Shown here: one piece after another, positions 27,013 to 35,349 of the stretch
How positions within the stretch are numbered: the first letter of the stretch is position 1
Layout: each line of letters begins with the position of its first letter
Source: Candidatus Poribacteria bacterium
GTDB taxonomy: Bacteria; Poribacteria; WGA-4E; GCA-2687025
Direction: 5' to 3'
DNA length: 64,000 bases
Assembly: GCA_018644665.1 (NCBI GenBank)
Contig: JABGQA010000080.1
Coordinates: forward strand, 118,445 to 182,444
Program-made: the position numbers and the translations under genes
Notes under the pieces: generated by a model
The model's input: the letters and a program-made list of their open reading frames with translations, nothing else
The model's database searches: none
Told to the model about the DNA's origin: nothing

Positions 27013-27525
27013 TCAATCGGTGTCGCGCTTCATCGTCACGTCGGTGACGCGGAAGCCGAGGCGCCGGTAGAACTCTTGGGCGCCGGTGTTCGCGCCGAAG
27101 ACGTGCAAGCTGATCCCGCCGATGCCCATCCTGCGCAGTTCGGCGTCAAGCGCCTGGAGCGCGTGCCGTCCGTAGCCCTTACGCCGATGTGCCGGGAATA
27201 TGGACATCGCGTCCAGCCATGCGTACCCACCGACGCGATCGACGGAATACCACAGATACCCGACGAGCTCCGCGTTGACGGGCGGCGCGGCGTCCGGGCC
27301 TTGTGGATCGTGGTCGACCGAGACCACCTCAATGCACCGCACGTGGTGGTCAGGCGTGGCGGCGCCATTCCGCAGGAGGCCGCGGAAGTGGCCGTCGGCT
27401 TGCTCGCGCGCGTCGTCCGGCCCGACATCGTAGTTCGCGGCAATCTCGTAGGCGTACTTCGCCACCTCGTGCGCCCGGAACGCCTCGAACTCCTCATCGG
27501 TAATGGCGCGGATCTGGACTGACAT
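27013..27525 (-). CDS. GNAT family N-acetyltransferase
   Basis: 170 aa. Acetyl-CoA loop in 'FPAHRRKGYGRHALQALDAEL' (R-x-x-G-x-G) and late strand 'EFYRRLGFRVTDVTMKRD'. The central 'DAMSIFPAHRRKG' is typical of RimI/MshD-like enzymes. It lies 34 bp downstream of the PNPOx-like gene on the same strand. Substrate unknown. Confidence 0.87.
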   Translation of the reverse strand: MSVQIRAITDEEFEAFRAHEVAKYAYEIAANYDVGPDDAREQADGHFRGLLRNGAATPDHHVRCIEVVSVDHDPQGPDAAPPVNAELVGYLWYSVDRVGGYAWLDAMSIFPAHRRKGYGRHALQALDAELRRMGIGGISLHVFGANTGAQEFYRRLGFRVTDVTMKRDTD

Positions 27526-27559
27526 GCGTGTCGTCTCTCGTGGCCCTGCGGGTGAAGGC

Positions 27560-28102
27560 TCAGCCTATCGGTCGTCCGTCGATGCTGACCTGGTTGTTCT
27601 CGCGCTGGTATTCCGCGGTCGCATCCTCGGGCTTCGCCTCCCAGAAGCGGCGGAGCGTGTCTCTCTCGCCCTGAAACTCGTAGTGCGGTACCGCGTACCC
27701 GCACGACGTCTGCACCGAGTCGATGTCCATCACGACGATCTGACGCGTGCCGGGCTCCGGCGTGAACCGCGCGTGCAGGGAGTCCCACTCTCCGTCTTCC
27801 GGTCGCACGACGCGTCCCGCGCCGTACAGCCGCATGATGAGCGGCGCGCGGTCGAAGCTGCACAGCATGATCGTCATGCGCCCGGTGTCGCCGTCTTCGC
27901 GCAGATGCGCCGCGGTCTCGTTCCCGCTGCCGGTAAGGTCGAGGTAGGCGACGCTGTTGGAGTCGAGCACACGGAACGTGTCCATGCCCTTCGGCGACAG
28001 GTTCATGCGCCCGGCCGCAGGGGCGGTCGCCGTGAAGAACATGTGCTGCTCGACGATGAACGCGATGTGCTTCTCGTTGAGGGCGTCGAAGAATGCCGCC
28101 AT
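27560..28102 (-). CDS. Pyridoxamine 5'-phosphate oxidase-family FMN-binding protein
   Basis: 180 aa split-barrel protein. Segments 'KHIAFIVEQHMFFTATAP', 'VAYLDLTGSGNETAAHL' and 'MTIMLCSFDRAPLIMRLYG' follow the pattern of PNPOx-like proteins with a Gly-rich turn and FMN-phosphate-binding Arg. Not true PdxH; these homologues are usually flavin- or F420-dependent reductases of unknown substrate. GGGAG precedes the ATG. It lies 25 bp after the glycerophosphodiesterase gene and appears co-transcribed. Confidence 0.85.
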   Translation of the reverse strand: MAAFFDALNEKHIAFIVEQHMFFTATAPAAGRMNLSPKGMDTFRVLDSNSVAYLDLTGSGNETAAHLREDGDTGRMTIMLCSFDRAPLIMRLYGAGRVVRPEDGEWDSLHARFTPEPGTRQIVVMDIDSVQTSCGYAVPHYEFQGERDTLRRFWEAKPEDATAEYQRENNQVSIDGRPIG

Positions 28103-28127
28103 CTGGCTCCCTATGTGGGGCTCGCGG

Positions 28128-28859
28128 TCACAGCAGTTCGGGCGCGTTGCCGCAGACGCCGTAGATAGGCAGGCCTTCGAGTTCGCGTATAACCTCCGGG
28201 CGCTCCTCGTGCCAGAGCATCACCTCGAGACCGGCCTCGCGGGCGCGGCGGAACACGTCGTCGGTGAGGAGCGTATGGGGCGCGGCGTGGCGCTCCCAGC
28301 CGAACTGTATGCAGTCGGCGTTCGCCTCCTCCGCGAGCTCGACGAAGTCGATGTCCCAACGACCGGTGAGCACCCCCGTCTCGATCTCCGGCGCGTGCGC
28401 CTTGAGCGTGGCGAGCTTCGCCGGATCGAACGAGCTGACGATCACGGACGACACGACGTGCTTCGCCCGGATCATGTCCCCGGTGGGTATCTCGCTTCCC
28501 ACACCCTTCAGCTCGATGAGCAGCAGGCAGCGTCCCGCGAACTCATCGATGACCTCCTCGAGCAGGGGGATCTTTTCGCCCTTGCCGGCATCCACCGCGC
28601 GTACCTCCGCGAGCGACATCTCCCCGACCTGGCCGGTCCCGTCGGTCGTCTTGTCGACGCTCGCGTCGTGGATGACCACAGGCACACCGTCGGCAGACAG
28701 GTGGACGTCGAGTTCCAGCCCGTCGGCGCCCAATTCCAGCGCGCGGCGGAAGGCGAGCAGCGTGTTCTCTGGCTCGTGCGCCGACGCGCCTCGGTGCGCG
28801 ATCCTGAAGTGCGAACGTGCTGGCGTCTTGCGTTGGATACCGCGGCCTGCTCCGGTCAT
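28128..28859 (-). CDS. Glycerophosphodiester phosphodiesterase
   Basis: 243 aa GDPD TIM barrel. Catalytic His pair and metal ligands: 'IAHRGASAHEPENTLLAF', 'ELDVHLSADGVPVVIHD'; Lys in 'LIELKG'. No signal peptide, so the cytoplasmic (UgpQ-like) type, releasing glycerol-3-phosphate from deacylated phospholipids. The ATG at 28859 overlaps the upstream dehydrogenase stop (ATGA), which decides the start over an ATG five codons upstream. Confidence 0.92.
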   Translation of the reverse strand: MTGAGRGIQRKTPARSHFRIAHRGASAHEPENTLLAFRRALELGADGLELDVHLSADGVPVVIHDASVDKTTDGTGQVGEMSLAEVRAVDAGKGEKIPLLEEVIDEFAGRCLLLIELKGVGSEIPTGDMIRAKHVVSSVIVSSFDPAKLATLKAHAPEIETGVLTGRWDIDFVELAEEANADCIQFGWERHAAPHTLLTDDVFRRAREAGLEVMLWHEERPEVIRELEGLPIYGVCGNAPELL

Positions 28860-29875
28860 CCGTACAGCTCCCAACGAGACAGATCCACCTCGCCGTCGAA
28901 TGGTCGCCCCCCGAAGAACGACTCGACCGCATCCACGGTCGTCTCGCCGATCCGCTCGTACCCGTAGGCGCCCGTGCCCGCGGTGTGCGGGGTGATATGC
29001 ACGTTCGGCATCGAGCGCAGGGGGTGATCCGCCGGCAACGGCTCCGGCGTCGACACGTCTAGCGCGATCTGGAAGCGTCCCGCTCGGGCGGCTTCGGTGA
29101 GGGCGTCGTGGTCCAGGACGCTACCACGCGAGTTGTTCAGGAACACGGCGCCGTCTCGCAGCAGATCCAGCTGCCGCTTGCCGACGATGTTCTGCGTCGC
29201 CGGAATCGACGGCGCGTGCAGGCTCACGAAGTCGGACGCGGTGAACAACTCGTCGATGTCCTCAACGCGTTCGACACCCAGCGCGCCGGCGTCGTAGTCG
29301 GTCAGGTAGGGGTCGTAGACGAGGACACGCGTGCGGAACGCCGCGAGCAACGCGATGACCTCGCGCCCCACCGCGCTTGCAGAGACGAGGCCGACCGTCG
29401 CCCCGAGCAACCCTTGGCGCCCGGCCGTGAATTCAGCGTTGCGCCAGCCGCCACCGCGCGTGTTGCCGACGTGGTCGATCCATCGCCGGGAGAGCATGAT
29501 CATCGTGCCGATCGTCGCCTCGGCGACGTTGTAGGCGATGCAGCGTCGTGCGCTGAACACGCGTATCTCACGCTCACGTAGCGTGTCGACGACATCGTCG
29601 AGTAGGCCCAGCACGGACCCGGCGGAGTGGGCGATCAGCTTCAGGCTGTCCGCCTGCTCCATGATCGCGGGAGTGACTTTCGGCGCGCCCCATCCCGTGA
29701 TCAACGCGTCCGCGCCTTGGATAAGTTCCTCGACCTGCTCGGAGCTATACCGGTCGCCCGGGTTGGCGTCGACGTCGAAGTTCGCGCACAGCCGCTCGTA
29801 GACGGCCGGCGGAAACACGTCACGAGTGTGGCCGGGCGTACAGACGTACAGCAGGCGCGGCACATGCCTGTCCAT
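28856..29875 (-). CDS. D-isomer-specific 2-hydroxyacid dehydrogenase family protein
   Basis: 339 aa. Substrate-domain helix 'ADALITGWGAPKVTPAIME', NAD domain, catalytic Arg in 'FLNNSRGSVLDH' and the late His in 'HITPHTAGTG' are present. The NAD loop is unusual: 'VGLVSASAVGREV' in place of V-G-x-V-G-x-G-x-I-G, with Ser at two normally glycine positions. GGAGAA precedes the ATG. It is translationally coupled to the GDPD gene. Likely reduces a 2-keto acid; substrate unknown. Confidence 0.87.
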   Translation of the reverse strand: MDRHVPRLLYVCTPGHTRDVFPPAVYERLCANFDVDANPGDRYSSEQVEELIQGADALITGWGAPKVTPAIMEQADSLKLIAHSAGSVLGLLDDVVDTLREREIRVFSARRCIAYNVAEATIGTMIMLSRRWIDHVGNTRGGGWRNAEFTAGRQGLLGATVGLVSASAVGREVIALLAAFRTRVLVYDPYLTDYDAGALGVERVEDIDELFTASDFVSLHAPSIPATQNIVGKRQLDLLRDGAVFLNNSRGSVLDHDALTEAARAGRFQIALDVSTPEPLPADHPLRSMPNVHITPHTAGTGAYGYERIGETTVDAVESFFGGRPFDGEVDLSRWELYG

Positions 29876-29894
29876 CGCGGTTCTCCGGGTGTGG

Positions 29895-31325
29895 TTAGCT
29901 GCCGCAACTCACAGCGCACGGGGCGACCACGGCGTCGACCATGCCGTGCAAGACCTTCTTGTCCGCCGGACAGACGGTCGCCTGGATGCCACACAGCTTG
30001 GCCTTGCCGTCCACGACGAAGTAGTAGGGCGTCAGCCGCGCGCGGCCGTTCATGGCCACCGTTTCCTTCTTGTCGAAGTCGTAGTACCTGACCCGGGCGC
30101 GCTTGCCCTTGTGGAACTCCTGCAGGATGTGCGGCGTCGTCGAATAGGCCTCGAGCGCGTTGTCGATGCTATCCGCCCACTCGTCGGCGGGGATATCGTG
30201 GCCGATGACGACCCCTCGACTGCCCCACGCCATCTCGCTGTACCCCGACGGCTTGATGACGAGTTCGCGCTCGCGCTGCGTCGCGTCCTTCAGCGCGCGG
30301 AAGTCCTGCACCGGCCCGCCGTGATGCGTGAGACCGTGTATGTACGCGTGCGGCGGCAAGTCGGTGGGGTCCATCACCCATGTTCGCGGGAACGCGGCGC
30401 CGAGGGCCTCGCGCGCCTCCGCGGGCAGCCACTGCTTCCAGAACGCCTGCAGCGCGGGATGGTGGAGAAACGAGAACAGCATCTTCTCTTCGAGGTACGG
30501 CTTCGGCGGCGGCGTCATGGCGACGTCGTTCTTACGCGCCGCGTACAGGAAAAGGTCGGACTTCGGCACGTTCCGCAGGTCGAACAGCTCGAAGAAGCGG
30601 TACAGCACGTCCACGCGGACCCACTCGTCCGCGAGTTGCATCATCACGCCGGTCTCGTCGTCGTACCGCAAGTCGCGCGGATGGACGGCCGCCGCCGGTA
30701 CGCAGATGTCGCGCAGCGCCTCCGCGAGCCACTCCATTTCGGGGCGATAGTCCCCAGCCTCGTCGGACACGGTGATCGCAGTGCGCGGGTGGGTGTGCCC
30801 GCCGACAGCGCGGACCATCTCCGCGAAGCCGTGCACCATGCCCTCCGCGCCGCCGACGATGCAGTCGCCGAACTCCGAGTACGCCCGCGACAGGTTCGCC
30901 GTGAATCCAACGCCTCCCGGCACGGAGTCGAGTTCGGAGATGACCATTCCGTCGTCCGTCGGGATGACGTCCGGGCGTATGACGAGCGGCAGTTGCCGCT
31001 TGAAGCGGTTCATCCGGCTGTACATGCGAACCGTGTCGTCCTTGCCGATGTCGAGGTATTCCGCCACCCAGTCCGGCTGCACGCCGCGCACCGACTGCGA
31101 ATAGAGCAGGTTGCAGGCCTCGTAGAACGACAGGATGTGGTGTCCGAGCGCCTCGAACTGCGCGTGCTCCTCCGGCGTGATCCAGTACGGCTCCGGCGAG
31201 ATGCGCCACGGCACGCGCGAGTCGGGGTGCGTGTCCCGCTGTTCGCCGGTGTAGAGGTCCGCAGGGAGCGTCTCGTTAACACGGAGGCAGCGCTGTTCGG
31301 GGGTCAGCGCGGAAGCGTCGTCCAC
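29895..31325 (-). CDS. ATP-grasp-like ligase of unknown substrate
   Basis: 476 aa. Segments resemble permuted ATP-grasp / glutathionylspermidine-synthase-type enzymes: 'ISELDSVPGGVGF' early, then 'ELVIKPSGYSEMAWGSRGVV' (ATP-binding Lys and Gly-rich loop), 'HILQEFHKGKRARVRYYD' and 'RLTPYYFV'. The C terminus carries two Cys ('VVAPCAVSCGS'). The GTG at 31325 begins right after the TAA of the DUF1858 gene with AGGAGAG upstream. In an operon with cysE, so a thiol or cysteine-containing product is possible; that is inference. Confidence 0.65.
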   Translation of the reverse strand: MDDASALTPEQRCLRVNETLPADLYTGEQRDTHPDSRVPWRISPEPYWITPEEHAQFEALGHHILSFYEACNLLYSQSVRGVQPDWVAEYLDIGKDDTVRMYSRMNRFKRQLPLVIRPDVIPTDDGMVISELDSVPGGVGFTANLSRAYSEFGDCIVGGAEGMVHGFAEMVRAVGGHTHPRTAITVSDEAGDYRPEMEWLAEALRDICVPAAAVHPRDLRYDDETGVMMQLADEWVRVDVLYRFFELFDLRNVPKSDLFLYAARKNDVAMTPPPKPYLEEKMLFSFLHHPALQAFWKQWLPAEAREALGAAFPRTWVMDPTDLPPHAYIHGLTHHGGPVQDFRALKDATQRERELVIKPSGYSEMAWGSRGVVIGHDIPADEWADSIDNALEAYSTTPHILQEFHKGKRARVRYYDFDKKETVAMNGRARLTPYYFVVDGKAKLCGIQATVCPADKKVLHGMVDAVVAPCAVSCGS

Positions 31326-31670
31326 TTAATCGCTCTCCTTACCCAGCATGTCCGGTAGGCGCGCGGTGTTCGGGGCCGCGATGCGCGCGGCGATGCGAAG
31401 CTCGGTCAGCAACTCTGGCAGCGTCACGTCGAGGATGCGGGCGATGGACTCGACCGTCGATGCGCCCGAGTTGACGCAGGCGCAGCAGTTCAGGCCGTGT
31501 CGCTTGAGTACGACGGCGCACGCCGGGTACGACCACAGGACGTGTGAGACGGTCGACGGCCCCTCGATGGCGGCCCCGTCGTACGCGCGACAGCCGTCCT
31601 CGTCGTCCTCGGATCGAGGACGCTCCGAGCAGATCTGGTAGAGCACGTCGGCCGAACGGTCGCTCGCCAC
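31326..31670 (-). CDS. DUF1858 domain protein (hybrid-cluster-associated redox disulfide family)
   Basis: 114 aa. Residues about 40-92 form the DUF1858 domain: 'TVSHVLWSYPACAVVLKRHG', then 'LNCCACVNSGASTVESIA'. The L-x-C-x-x-C arrangement (NCCAC) is the proposed redox-active or metal-binding site. The N-terminal ~40 residues are charged and unmatched. GTG start with AAGGTGG overlapping the cysE stop. Sits between cysE and the ATP-grasp gene, with 12 bp and 0 bp gaps. Confidence 0.82.
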   Translation of the reverse strand: MASDRSADVLYQICSERPRSEDDEDGCRAYDGAAIEGPSTVSHVLWSYPACAVVLKRHGLNCCACVNSGASTVESIARILDVTLPELLTELRIAARIAAPNTARLPDMLGKESD

Positions 31671-31682
31671 GGCTCGTCCACC

Positions 31683-32453
31683 TTAGAGTTCGTCGTACGG
31701 GTGTGGAACTGGTTCGTCCGGTTCGCGGGACTTCCGGCGCTGGATCTGGTCCAACTCCGTCTCGAGCACGCGCACGCGATCGAGAAGGCATTCCATCGCG
31801 TGGACGACGGGGTCGGGCAGTTCGTCGTGCGCGAGGTCGATGCCATCGTCGGTTCGGACGCCGTCACGGAACGTCACACGCCCTGGCACTCCGACGATCA
31901 CGGAATTCGGCGGCACGTCGGTGACGACCACGGAACCTGCGCCGATGCGGGCGTGTTCGGCGATTGTCACGGGTCCAAGGACTTCCGCGCCCGCGCCGAT
32001 CACGACGTGGTTCTTGACGGTCGGGTGTCGCTTGGTGCGCTCGCGGCTGCGCCCGCCTAGCGTGACGCCGTGGTACAGCGTCACGTTGCGCCCGACGACG
32101 GCGGTCTCACCGATCACGACGCCCATCCCGTGGTCGATGAACAGCCCGGGGCCGATACGCGCGGCCGGGTGTATCTCAATGCCGGTCGTGAAGCGCGTCC
32201 AGTTCGAGAGCATGCGCGCGGGCAGCTTCGCGCGGTGCTGCCACATCCAGTGGGAGACTCGGTGCACCATCAACGCGTGCCAACCGGGGTAGCACAGGAC
32301 CACCTCGAGCCAATGCCGCGCCGCCGGATCGCGCTCCAGCGCCGCAGCCACGTCCTCGCGGATGACCCGCAACCACCGCCCGACCGGGCCGCCCTTCGCC
32401 CGGGGCCTCGGCCCGCTGGCAGGCGTCTCGTTAGCGTCGGTGTCGTCGCTCAT
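31683..32453 (-). CDS. cysE: Serine O-acetyltransferase
   Basis: Makes O-acetylserine for cysteine synthesis. 256 aa: N-terminal helical domain ('[20 protein letters not shown]') then a left-handed beta-helix with hexapeptide repeats from '[18 protein letters not shown]' through '[20 protein letters not shown]', and catalytic His/Asp in '[12 protein letters not shown]'. The ATG at 32453 was preferred over one 12 codons upstream. The C-terminal ~50 residues form a coiled extension beyond the short bacterial form. First gene of the cysE / DUF1858 / ATP-grasp operon. Confidence 0.92.
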   Translation of the reverse strand: MSDDTDANETPASGPRPRAKGGPVGRWLRVIREDVAAALERDPAARHWLEVVLCYPGWHALMVHRVSHWMWQHRAKLPARMLSNWTRFTTGIEIHPAARIGPGLFIDHGMGVVIGETAVVGRNVTLYHGVTLGGRSRERTKRHPTVKNHVVIGAGAEVLGPVTIAEHARIGAGSVVVTDVPPNSVIVGVPGRVTFRDGVRTDDGIDLAHDELPDPVVHAMECLLDRVRVLETELDQIQRRKSREPDEPVPHPYDEL

Positions 32454-32567
32454 GCAGCGCGTCCCAGACCCGTGTCGGCGTGCGAACATCGCCCCTACAT
32501 ATTACGCCATCGCGCATCCCAAGTCTACAACCGGCCAGGCGCCCAGATGGCGGGCACACAAGCCGTT

Positions 32568-32596
32568 TTGCCATCCGGCAATCCGGGTGTTAACCT
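32568..32596 (+). promoter_or_regulatory. Candidate promoter for the secreted-protein gene at 32657
   Basis: TTGCCA (32568-32573), 17-bp spacer, TAACCT (32591-32596), 60 bp before the ATG, in the divergent gap with cysE. The -35 is good, the -10 modest. Confidence 0.35.
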
Positions 32597-32656
32597 GACT
32601 TCCGCCCTACTCCTCGCCAAGGGGGTACCAGGACAATCCAGATAGGGAGCGACTCC

Positions 32657-33433
32657 ATGAGTCGATTTGTTGGAACGACGGTTCTGTGTCTCTTGTTCGC
32701 TGCTGGGTCCGCTGCGCAGGATGTCGCGATCTGCTACGACGGTGGTCTGCCGACCCTCGGGCTGAACGACGGGCCCGGCTTCGCGCAACTGCTCGTGGAC
32801 GAACTGGGCTCTCATGGTGTCAGCGCGGAGATCGTGGACGCGCCCGGCCTCGCCGAGTACATGAATGCCAACCCGGAAGGCATCATGCTCGTGTGCCAGG
32901 GAATCATGCCAGGCACGATCTTCCAGGCAGAGGGGGAGGACGACCTCATCTATGGTTGGCTTCGCGGCGGCGGAATCGGCGGGTTCGTCGGTGATTACCC
33001 GTTCTACTACTGGGACGCGGTTGCGAACGCGCCGGGCGGCGCCGGTCAGGTGTCCGTTTTCGGCGTGACCGTGACGAACGGCACGCCGTCCAGCGTCACG
33101 CCGACCGCCCTGGGCGCGGAGTTGATACCGTCGCTCGACGACTGGGTGTCCAACCGACCTGCTGGACTCGGCGTGCTCGAGGCGAACGGCTTTGAATTCG
33201 AAAGCTACGCCGACGACGGCTCGAACTCGGACCCCATCGCTTACCGCACCGAGGACATGAAGGGCTGGTTCATCAACTTCCACACGTCGTGCTGTGGCAC
33301 GAACGCGCCGCCCAACGAGCAGATGGCGATCGAATACGGGGAACTCATCAGCAACCGATTCGCCGTCGACCTTCCGGTCCGACCAGCGGGCAAGACCAGC
33401 GTCGCCTGGGCCAAGCTGAAGTCGGCAGACTAA
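32657..33433 (+). CDS. Secreted protein with glutamine-amidotransferase-like fold pattern and K-x4-W-x3-K tag
   Basis: 258 aa; AGGGAG upstream; signal peptide ending 'LFAAGSAAQ'. The mature N terminus ('VAICYDGGLPTLGLNDGPGF', then 'GIMLVCQGIMPG' and 'DLIYGWLRGGGIGGFVGDYP') has the alpha/beta alternation of class I amidotransferase / ThuA-like domains, but no nucleophile Cys is obvious. The tail 'VRPAGKTSVAWAKLKSAD' is the third copy of the C-terminal signature seen at 14482 and 22488. Followed by a strong hairpin. Monocistronic. Confidence 0.75.
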   Translation: MSRFVGTTVLCLLFAAGSAAQDVAICYDGGLPTLGLNDGPGFAQLLVDELGSHGVSAEIVDAPGLAEYMNANPEGIMLVCQGIMPGTIFQAEGEDDLIYGWLRGGGIGGFVGDYPFYYWDAVANAPGGAGQVSVFGVTVTNGTPSSVTPTALGAELIPSLDDWVSNRPAGLGVLEANGFEFESYADDGSNSDPIAYRTEDMKGWFINFHTSCCGTNAPPNEQMAIEYGELISNRFAVDLPVRPAGKTSVAWAKLKSAD

Positions 33434-33445
33434 GCGTAGCGCGGC

Positions 33446-33488
33446 ACGACAAGGCGACGGGTTTCGACCGTCGCCTCCTCGTTGTCGT
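33446..33488 (+). terminator. Strong two-stage hairpin after the secreted-protein gene
   Basis: A perfect 9-bp stem (AGGCGACGG at 33452-33460, loop GTTTCGA, CCGTCGCCT at 33468-33476) is nested in a second 7-bp stem (ACGACAA / TTGTCGT) with a CCTCG bulge on the 3' side. It starts 12 bp after the stop codon. No long U-run follows, so it is a probable intrinsic-like terminator or 3' mRNA-protecting structure. Confidence 0.55.
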
Positions 33489-33636
33489 ACCTCCCGCGGC
33501 CGCTCCCGCCGCCGCCGTCCCCTTGCGTGTGCCCCTCGCCTGCCTCGTGGTCGTTCGGCCATGCCAACCACGCGTTCCGTGGCTATTCCTGTGTGTGACG
33601 CCCGTTTGTCGGGCGGTGGACGACGAGGGGGAGTGG

Positions 33637-34719
33637 ATGAACGGATACGAGCGATTCATGGCGGCGCTGCGCCGTGAGCAGCCCGACCGCGTGCCGATCT
33701 GGGAACTCATCGTGAACAAGCCGGTCGTAGAGGGGATCTACGGGCCGGGGTTGGACTATCACGACTTCGTGGAGCGTGAGGACCTTGACGGCCTGACCAT
33801 CTTCGAGGACCAGCGGATCGTCGACCGCATCGACTCGACCACGTACCGCGACGAATGGGGCATCACGTGGCGCGTCGAGGATGTCGACGTCCCGTACCCG
33901 CTCGACGGCCCAATCAAGTCCGAAGCCGACCTCGACCGATATGTCCCGCCTGATCCGGACGCCGACCACCGACTTGCCACGCTTGAGAAGGCCCTGAAGC
34001 GGTTCAAGGGCGAGAAGGCGATCGTCTTCCTCAGTCACGACGGCTTCGAGTTCCCGCATTACCTGCGCGGCATGGACAACCTGCTCCTCGACTACATCGA
34101 CAACCCTGAGTTCGCGCATCGCCTCGCCAGAATGGCCGTGGACTACAAGAGCCGCGTCATGGATCGCGCCCTGGATATGGGCGCCGACGTCGCCTTGACC
34201 GGCGACGACTACGCGCACCGACACAGCCTCATCATGTCGCCGACACAGTTCCGCGAATACATCAAGCCGTACCTGAAGGAGATGGTCGACGTCGCGAAGG
34301 AGCACGGCGTGCCGTTCATCAAGCACACCGACGGCGACATATGGGCGATCATGGACGACCTCGTCGAGATCGGCTGCGACGCCATCGACCCGCTGGAGCC
34401 GATCGCCAACATGGACATCGGCGAGGCGAAGCGCCTTTACGGCGATCGGCTGGCCCTCCTCGGCAACGTGGACTGCGGCGAACTCCTCTCGCGGGGGACG
34501 CCCGAGCAGGTCGAGGACGCGGTCAAGGAGACCATCGCGAAGGGCTCGGTGGGTGGAGGGCATGTGTTGGCGTCCAGCAACAGCATCCATCCGGCGGTGG
34601 ACCCGGCAAACTACCGCGCGATGGTCGAGGCGGGCCGTAGGCACGGAGCCTATCCGCTGGACGAGAAGATGGTCGAGGAGTACTCGCGTCGCGACTACAT
34701 CGCCCCCCAGTTGGACTGA
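33637..34719 (+). CDS. Uroporphyrinogen-decarboxylase (URO-D) family protein
   Basis: 360 aa. The opening 'MNGYERFMAALRREQPDRVPIWE' is the standard URO-D/MtaA start; metal-binding candidates lie in 'FIKHTDGDIWAIMD' and 'LLGNVDCGELLS'. Length and the H-x-D variant place it among URO-D-like methyltransferase-type proteins rather than HemE, and there are no haem genes nearby. GAGGGGGAG precedes the ATG. It is followed 4 bp later by a HAD gene and then a second URO-D-like gene. Confidence 0.85.
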   Translation: MNGYERFMAALRREQPDRVPIWELIVNKPVVEGIYGPGLDYHDFVEREDLDGLTIFEDQRIVDRIDSTTYRDEWGITWRVEDVDVPYPLDGPIKSEADLDRYVPPDPDADHRLATLEKALKRFKGEKAIVFLSHDGFEFPHYLRGMDNLLLDYIDNPEFAHRLARMAVDYKSRVMDRALDMGADVALTGDDYAHRHSLIMSPTQFREYIKPYLKEMVDVAKEHGVPFIKHTDGDIWAIMDDLVEIGCDAIDPLEPIANMDIGEAKRLYGDRLALLGNVDCGELLSRGTPEQVEDAVKETIAKGSVGGGHVLASSNSIHPAVDPANYRAMVEAGRRHGAYPLDEKMVEEYSRRDYIAPQLD

Positions 34720-34723
34720 GAAC

Positions 34724-35302
34724 ATGACTCACGCCCTGGCCATCGACTTCGACGGCACGATCGCGGACACGAACGGCCGTAAGGTGGCGTGGGTTCGGGA
34801 CAATCTAGGCATCGAGATCACCGTCGGTCAGGCGGATGCGACGAGCTGCGTGCCGATCATCGGCCGCGACGAATACACCCGCATGGGCCAGGACGTGTTC
34901 AGCCCCGAAGGAACGATGGTCACCGAGCCGACGCCGGGCGCCCTCGACGCGCTTCGGCGGCTCGCGGAGGCCCACCGTCTGGTCCTACTGTCCGCCAGAG
35001 GCAGCGACTGGCTTCCCGCCGCGGAGGCCTGGCTCGTCGAGCGCGGGGTACGCGATCTGTTCGCGGACGTGCGGTCGTCGTCCGGCACGACGAAGGCGGG
35101 GGTCGTGGAGTCCGTCGGCGCGCATGCGCTCGTCGACGACGACACGCGGCATCTGGTCATTCCGAGCGACCACCCGTTTCTCAGGTACCACTTCCACCCG
35201 GACGAGGCCACGCCGTGGCGCGTGGACGGCGATGTCGTGCACGTGCGTGGCTGGACGGAATTCGACGACCACCTTGCGGGCGCGCTCCCGGCCCTCACAT
35301 GA
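34724..35302 (+). CDS. HAD-superfamily hydrolase
   Basis: 192 aa. Motif I 'AIDFDGTIADT' (nucleophile Asp8, acid Asp10), motif II 'LVLLSARGSDW', and late acidic motif 'HALVDDDTRHL'. Probably a phosphatase of a small phosphorylated metabolite. It begins 4 bp after the URO-D-like stop and is likely co-translated. An upstream extension in the same frame lies wholly inside the URO-D gene and is rejected. Confidence 0.85.
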   Translation: MTHALAIDFDGTIADTNGRKVAWVRDNLGIEITVGQADATSCVPIIGRDEYTRMGQDVFSPEGTMVTEPTPGALDALRRLAEAHRLVLLSARGSDWLPAAEAWLVERGVRDLFADVRSSSGTTKAGVVESVGAHALVDDDTRHLVIPSDHPFLRYHFHPDEATPWRVDGDVVHVRGWTEFDDHLAGALPALT

Positions 35303-35349
35303 GGCCGGCGTAGACAGCGCCCGAACCACACCAACGAGGCCGTAACACC

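Noticed and set aside
29826..31358. Plus-strand open frame of 510 codons opposite the ATP-grasp gene
   Set aside because: Shadow of the minus-strand gene; low-complexity Arg/Val/His composition and no ribosome-binding site fit.
33599..33615. Small hairpin CGCCCG-TTTGT-CGGGCG upstream of the URO-D gene at 33637
   Set aside because: A 6-bp GC stem is frequent by chance at this base composition; no evidence for a regulatory role.
33637..34719. Assignment of the URO-D proteins as HemE of haem synthesis
   Set aside because: They diverge from HemE at the start block and metal site, two different copies are present, and no haem genes are near.
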